Shown here one piece after another: positions 24,272-24,358 of a stretch of 24,358 nt of DNA. Every line of letters begins with the position of its first letter. The stretch's first letter is position 1. The position numbers and the translations under genes are program-made. Source of the stretch: an uncultured Clostridia bacterium (GTDB taxonomy: Bacteria > Bacillota > Clostridia > Christensenellales > UBA1242); contig CALDMJ010000192.1 in NCBI GenBank assembly GCA_937914725.1, positions 1 to 24,358 on the forward strand, in the 5' to 3' direction. The notes below the pieces were generated by a model that saw nothing but the letters and a program-made list of their open reading frames with translations, was not told where the DNA came from and searched no databases.

Positions 24272-24358
24272 ATGGCATACCTAGCACTCTATAGAAAATA
24301 TCGTCCGCAAACATTTGACAAGGTTGTCGGGCAAGAGCATATCACGAAAACGCTAATC
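24272..24358 (+). CDS. dnaX: DNA polymerase III gamma/tau subunit, 5' fragment
   Basis: The ATG at 24272 is preceded by AAAGGAG, 9 bases after the sigH stop. The 29 visible residues, opening MAYLALYRKYRPQTFDKVVG and followed by QEHITKTLI, are the unmistakable N-terminus of DnaX, the clamp-loader ATPase of the replicative polymerase. The Walker A motif and the rest lie beyond the window. The spacing puts dnaX in the mrnC-rlmB-sigH operon. Confidence 0.93.
   Translation, partial: MAYLALYRKYRPQTFDKVVGQEHITKTLI

Overview
The window is AT-rich bacterial DNA read with the standard bacterial code (TAA, TGA and TAG all end genes here). It looks like a Clostridia-like member of the Bacillota: Shine-Dalgarno sites are strong (AAGGAGG type), one gene is a SigH-type sporulation/transition-state sigma factor, one is a SpoIIQ-like LytM protein, and the mrnC-rlmB-sigH order matches the Bacillus/Clostridium arrangement. 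The species cannot be named from the sequence.

Left to right: (1) The 3' part of a very large surface protein (1-5627) made of InlB/Listeria-Bacteroides type repeats, MucBP-like repeats and a BspA-type LRR domain. (2) A small Nudix hydrolase (5703-6224), convergent with (3) a 1271-aa SF1 helicase carrying a C-terminal Vsr/PD-(D/E)XK-like domain on the minus strand (6404-10219). (4) A minus-strand recF-ttcA-like operon (12116 down to 10311). (5) A regulatory-looking gap (12117-12463) with an inverted repeat, a promoter and a terminator hairpin, leading into (6) a two-gene heterodimeric ABC exporter (12464-16297). Its second gene is cut by one in-frame amber codon at 15935. (7) A conserved-looking acidic protein of unknown function (16364-17368). 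(8) A translationally coupled ABC importer operon of lipoprotein, permease and ATPase (17477-19756). (9) A GC-rich 290-base gap (19757-20047) with two 65-bp direct repeats, each holding a terminator-like hairpin, and possible structured RNA between them. (10) A SpoIIQ-like M23 protein on the minus strand (20048-20638), a small four-helix membrane protein (20939-21433) and a ZIP-family metal transporter on the minus strand (21635-22435). (11) The informational operon mrnC-rlmB-sigH-dnaX, with dnaX running off the right edge.

The most striking pattern is at the promoters. At least three genes (recF, the lipoprotein gene and mrnC) have a TATAAT box ending exactly 6 bases before the ATG, with a -35 element at 17-18 bases and no Shine-Dalgarno site. 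The Nudix gene has a variant of this with 7 bases. Transcription should start at or within a base or two of the start codon, so these are predicted leaderless mRNAs in a genome whose other genes use strong ribosome binding sites. Other points worth attention are the amber codon that separates Walker A from Walker B in the only catalytically complete exporter subunit, the repeat/hairpin island, and a possible attenuator ahead of the exporter operon.

No CRISPR array, rRNA, convincing tRNA, transposase or prophage gene was seen.
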